33,530 bases of DNA, from NCBI GenBank assembly GCA_027459465.1, contig DAIDIH010000145.1, forward strand, positions 1 through 33,530, given 5' to 3'. This document shows positions 31,981-33,530 of the stretch, one piece after another (position 1 is the first letter of the stretch; each line of letters opens with the position of its first letter). Source of the DNA: Bryobacterales bacterium. Its GTDB lineage: Bacteria > Acidobacteriota > Terriglobia > Bryobacterales > Bryobacteraceae. The notes below the pieces were generated by a model. It was not told where the DNA came from, ran no database searches, and saw only the letters and a list, made by a program, of their open reading frames with translations. Made by a program: the position numbers and the translations under genes.

Positions 31981-33530
31981 TCAAATTTCGGCGTGATGAT
32001 AAGAAATGCGCACGGGGTGAGCGTTTCCTTCCATGATCCGGTAGTAGCCGTCCGCGGCAAGATCCATGAAGCGCTGCCGCACGCCGTCCGGCCAGCGGAC
32101 CTCGACCGCGGAGGCTGAGGCGGCCGCGCCAAGGCCGAAGTTCGCGCGTAAGTCACTCTGAGAGAGATAACTTCCGCCTCCTGATATTTCGCGTACCTGT
32201 GTCTTTCCCCCGGCGGTGACGAGCACGCGCGCTCCCATGGCGTCGCGGTTGCATCGTGTGCCGATTAGTTGAATCCCGAGATAGTGATTGCCGGGCACAC
32301 CCGCATTGTGTAACAGCAGCGGCGGGTCGCCGTTATTGCCTACGATCACGTCGACATTCCCGTCGTTGTCGTAGTCGACGAAGGCCACGCCTCGCCCCAG
32401 ATAGGGCATCGAGAAGCCGTCGCCGGATGACTTGGTCACGTCGAGGAATTTGCCATCGGTTTCGTTGTGAAAGAGCGAATCAATTTGTTTGTAGTGAACT
32501 TGCGGATCGGTTTTCTCGACATCCGGGTACACGTGCCCGTTCGCTATAAATATGTCCGGCCAGCCGTCGTTGTCGTAGTCGAAGAACCCTCCGCCGAAGC
32601 TCAGAACCTGCCTGGTCTGGCGGGCGATGCCGGAGCGCTCGGACACGTCGTCGAAAAATCCCTTCCCGTCGTTCCGCCACAGGTGATCGGTGGCCATTTG
32701 GAAATCTGTAATCAGCAGATCGAGATTTCCGTCGTTGTTGTAGTCGCCGAAGGCGATGCACATGCCGGCCATCGGGCTTCCGTCGGCGGTGAGCGCGATT
32801 CCGCTATTGAGAGCAACCTCTTTGAAGGTCCCGTCGTGGTTGTTGCGGTAGAGGTACGCCTCGATGCCGTCGTTGGCCACGAACAGATCGGGCCAGCCGT
32901 CGTTGTCGTAGTCCATGGCGCCTGCGGCGAGGTTCAGCCCTTTGGGCTGGTACATATGCGCGGCCCTGGTGACATTGGTGAAAGTACCATCGCCGTTGTT
33001 GTGATATAGGACGTCAGGCGATCCGCCGTAGACGAGCGGCCGGCAGCTTGCCAGCACGCCGTAGCCGATGTTGCACAACCGTTTGCTCTCGGGACCAAAA
33101 TTCGCGTAACCGCCGACGTAGAGATCGAGCTTGCCGTCGCGGTCGTAGTCGAAGAAGGTAGCTGCGGAGTGGAAGCGGGTGCCGAAGTCCATGCCGTCTA
33201 CGCCGGCCTTGGCGGTCACGTCGGTAAACGTGCCGTTGCCGTTGTTGTGGTAGAGCACGTTCTTGCCGTATTGCGTGACGTAGAGATCCGGGTGGCCGTC
33301 GTTGTCGTAGTCGCCCCAGACGCAGCCGATCCCGTAGCCCGAGCCAGGCACGCCGGCGGCCGCGGTCACGTCGCGGAAGGTGCCGTCGTGGTTATTGCGA
33401 TAGAGCGCGTTGCGCGTCTCGATGCCGCGGTGGTAGAGGTCCCGGCCATTGACGAAATAGAGGTCCGGCCAGCCGTCGCCATCAAAGTCGGCGACGCAGA
33501 CGCCGGGGCCGGCCTCTTCGAGGATGGTGG
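31981..33530 (-). CDS. CRTAC1-like FG-GAP/VCBS protein with ASPIC/UnbV domain (5' end outside window)
   Basis: Partial protein; the frame stays open to the window edge, so 515 residues are visible and the N-terminus is missing. An apparent GTG start at 33369 is an internal valine codon in DVTAAAG. At least six repeats of the calcium-binding type DYDNDGxxDLxV are seen (for example DYDNDGHPDLYV, DYDRDGKLDLYV, DYNNDGNLDLLI, DYDNDGNVDVIV), expected to fold as a beta-propeller. The final 110 residues form an ASPIC/UnbV domain (GNHYLGIQLIGT; MGARVLVTAGGKTQVREI; LRANFGLG; VEVRWPDG). Such proteins are exported and very common in Acidobacteria; the role is unknown, perhaps adhesion or enzyme-associated binding. 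The same-strand receptor gene lies 299 bases downstream. Confidence 0.9.
   Translation of the reverse strand, partial: TILEEAGPGVCVADFDGDGWPDLYFVNGRDLYHRGIETRNALYRNNHDGTFRDVTAAAGVPGSGYGIGCVWGDYDNDGHPDLYVTQYGKNVLYHNNGNGTFTDVTAKAGVDGMDFGTRFHSAATFFDYDRDGKLDLYVGGYANFGPESKRLCNIGYGVLASCRPLVYGGSPDVLYHNNGDGTFTNVTRAAHMYQPKGLNLAAGAMDYDNDGWPDLFVANDGIEAYLYRNNHDGTFKEVALNSGIALTADGSPMAGMCIAFGDYNNDGNLDLLITDFQMATDHLWRNDGKGFFDDVSERSGIARQTRQVLSFGGGFFDYDNDGWPDIFIANGHVYPDVEKTDPQVHYKQIDSLFHNETDGKFLDVTKSSGDGFSMPYLGRGVAFVDYDNDGNVDVIVGNNGDPPLLLHNAGVPGNHYLGIQLIGTRCNRDAMGARVLVTAGGKTQVREISGGGSYLSQSDLRANFGLGAAASASAVEVRWPDGVRQRFMDLAADGYYRIMEGNAHPVRISYHHAEI

Noticed and set aside
32280-33330. Recurring GTCGTTGTCGTAGTC-like DNA segments that resemble short repeats
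   Set aside because: They are the reverse complement of codons for the DYDNDG motif in the CRTAC1-like protein, at propeller-repeat spacing and with variable sequence. Not a CRISPR array or intergenic repeat.

Overview
The window looks like chromosomal DNA from an acidobacterium of the Solibacter/Bryobacter type (Bryobacterales). This is inference from gene content: high-GC coding on both strands, two proteins with the Solibacter-type secreted C-terminal module (TIGR03437), a very large Oar-like TonB receptor with a carboxypeptidase-regulatory N-terminus, a CRTAC1/ASPIC-UnbV beta-propeller protein, an alpha-L-rhamnosidase, and a fused alpha/beta 2-oxoacid dehydrogenase E1. No tRNA, rRNA, CRISPR array, insertion sequence or prophage gene was seen.

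Layout. 1-724: rpsU (S21), a strong intrinsic terminator, and a DUF423 membrane protein. 835-5492: the E1 alpha-beta fusion, a secreted subclass B3 metallo-beta-lactamase-like enzyme, and a convergent Tat-exported FAD oxidoreductase. 5548-8150: a RhaT-family permease translationally coupled to a NanE-NanK fusion (amino-sugar catabolism). 8147-10405: an outer-membrane barrel protein facing an ECF sigma/anti-sigma pair; upstream of the sigma gene is a textbook RpoE-type promoter, which suggests autoregulation. 10461-14343: der, a secreted lipase-like hydrolase (minus strand), and an enoyl-CoA hydratase family protein.

14325-23497 is a complete high-affinity potassium uptake locus: membrane histidine kinase (C-terminal half of KdpD), KdpE-like regulator, an unnamed 27-residue membrane peptide, kdpF (27 residues), kdpA, kdpB, kdpC, and then two tandem copies of the cytoplasmic N-terminal half of KdpD without any kinase domain. 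The usual single KdpD is therefore split into separate kinase and sensor proteins at opposite ends of the locus. The sensor half is duplicated, and the first copy has lost the conserved DELAHTN signature that the second retains. This is the most unusual system in the window.

23503-33530 is entirely minus strand and devoted to the cell surface and secretion: GH78 alpha-L-rhamnosidase, a large TIGR03437 secreted protein, an Oar-like TonB-dependent receptor with its own terminator, and a CRTAC1-like protein cut by the window edge. Together these suggest a soil organism that degrades plant or microbial polysaccharides. Many start sites were moved from the longest ORF to an internal start on the basis of ribosome binding sites, signal peptides or overlap with regulatory DNA; each case is stated in its entry.
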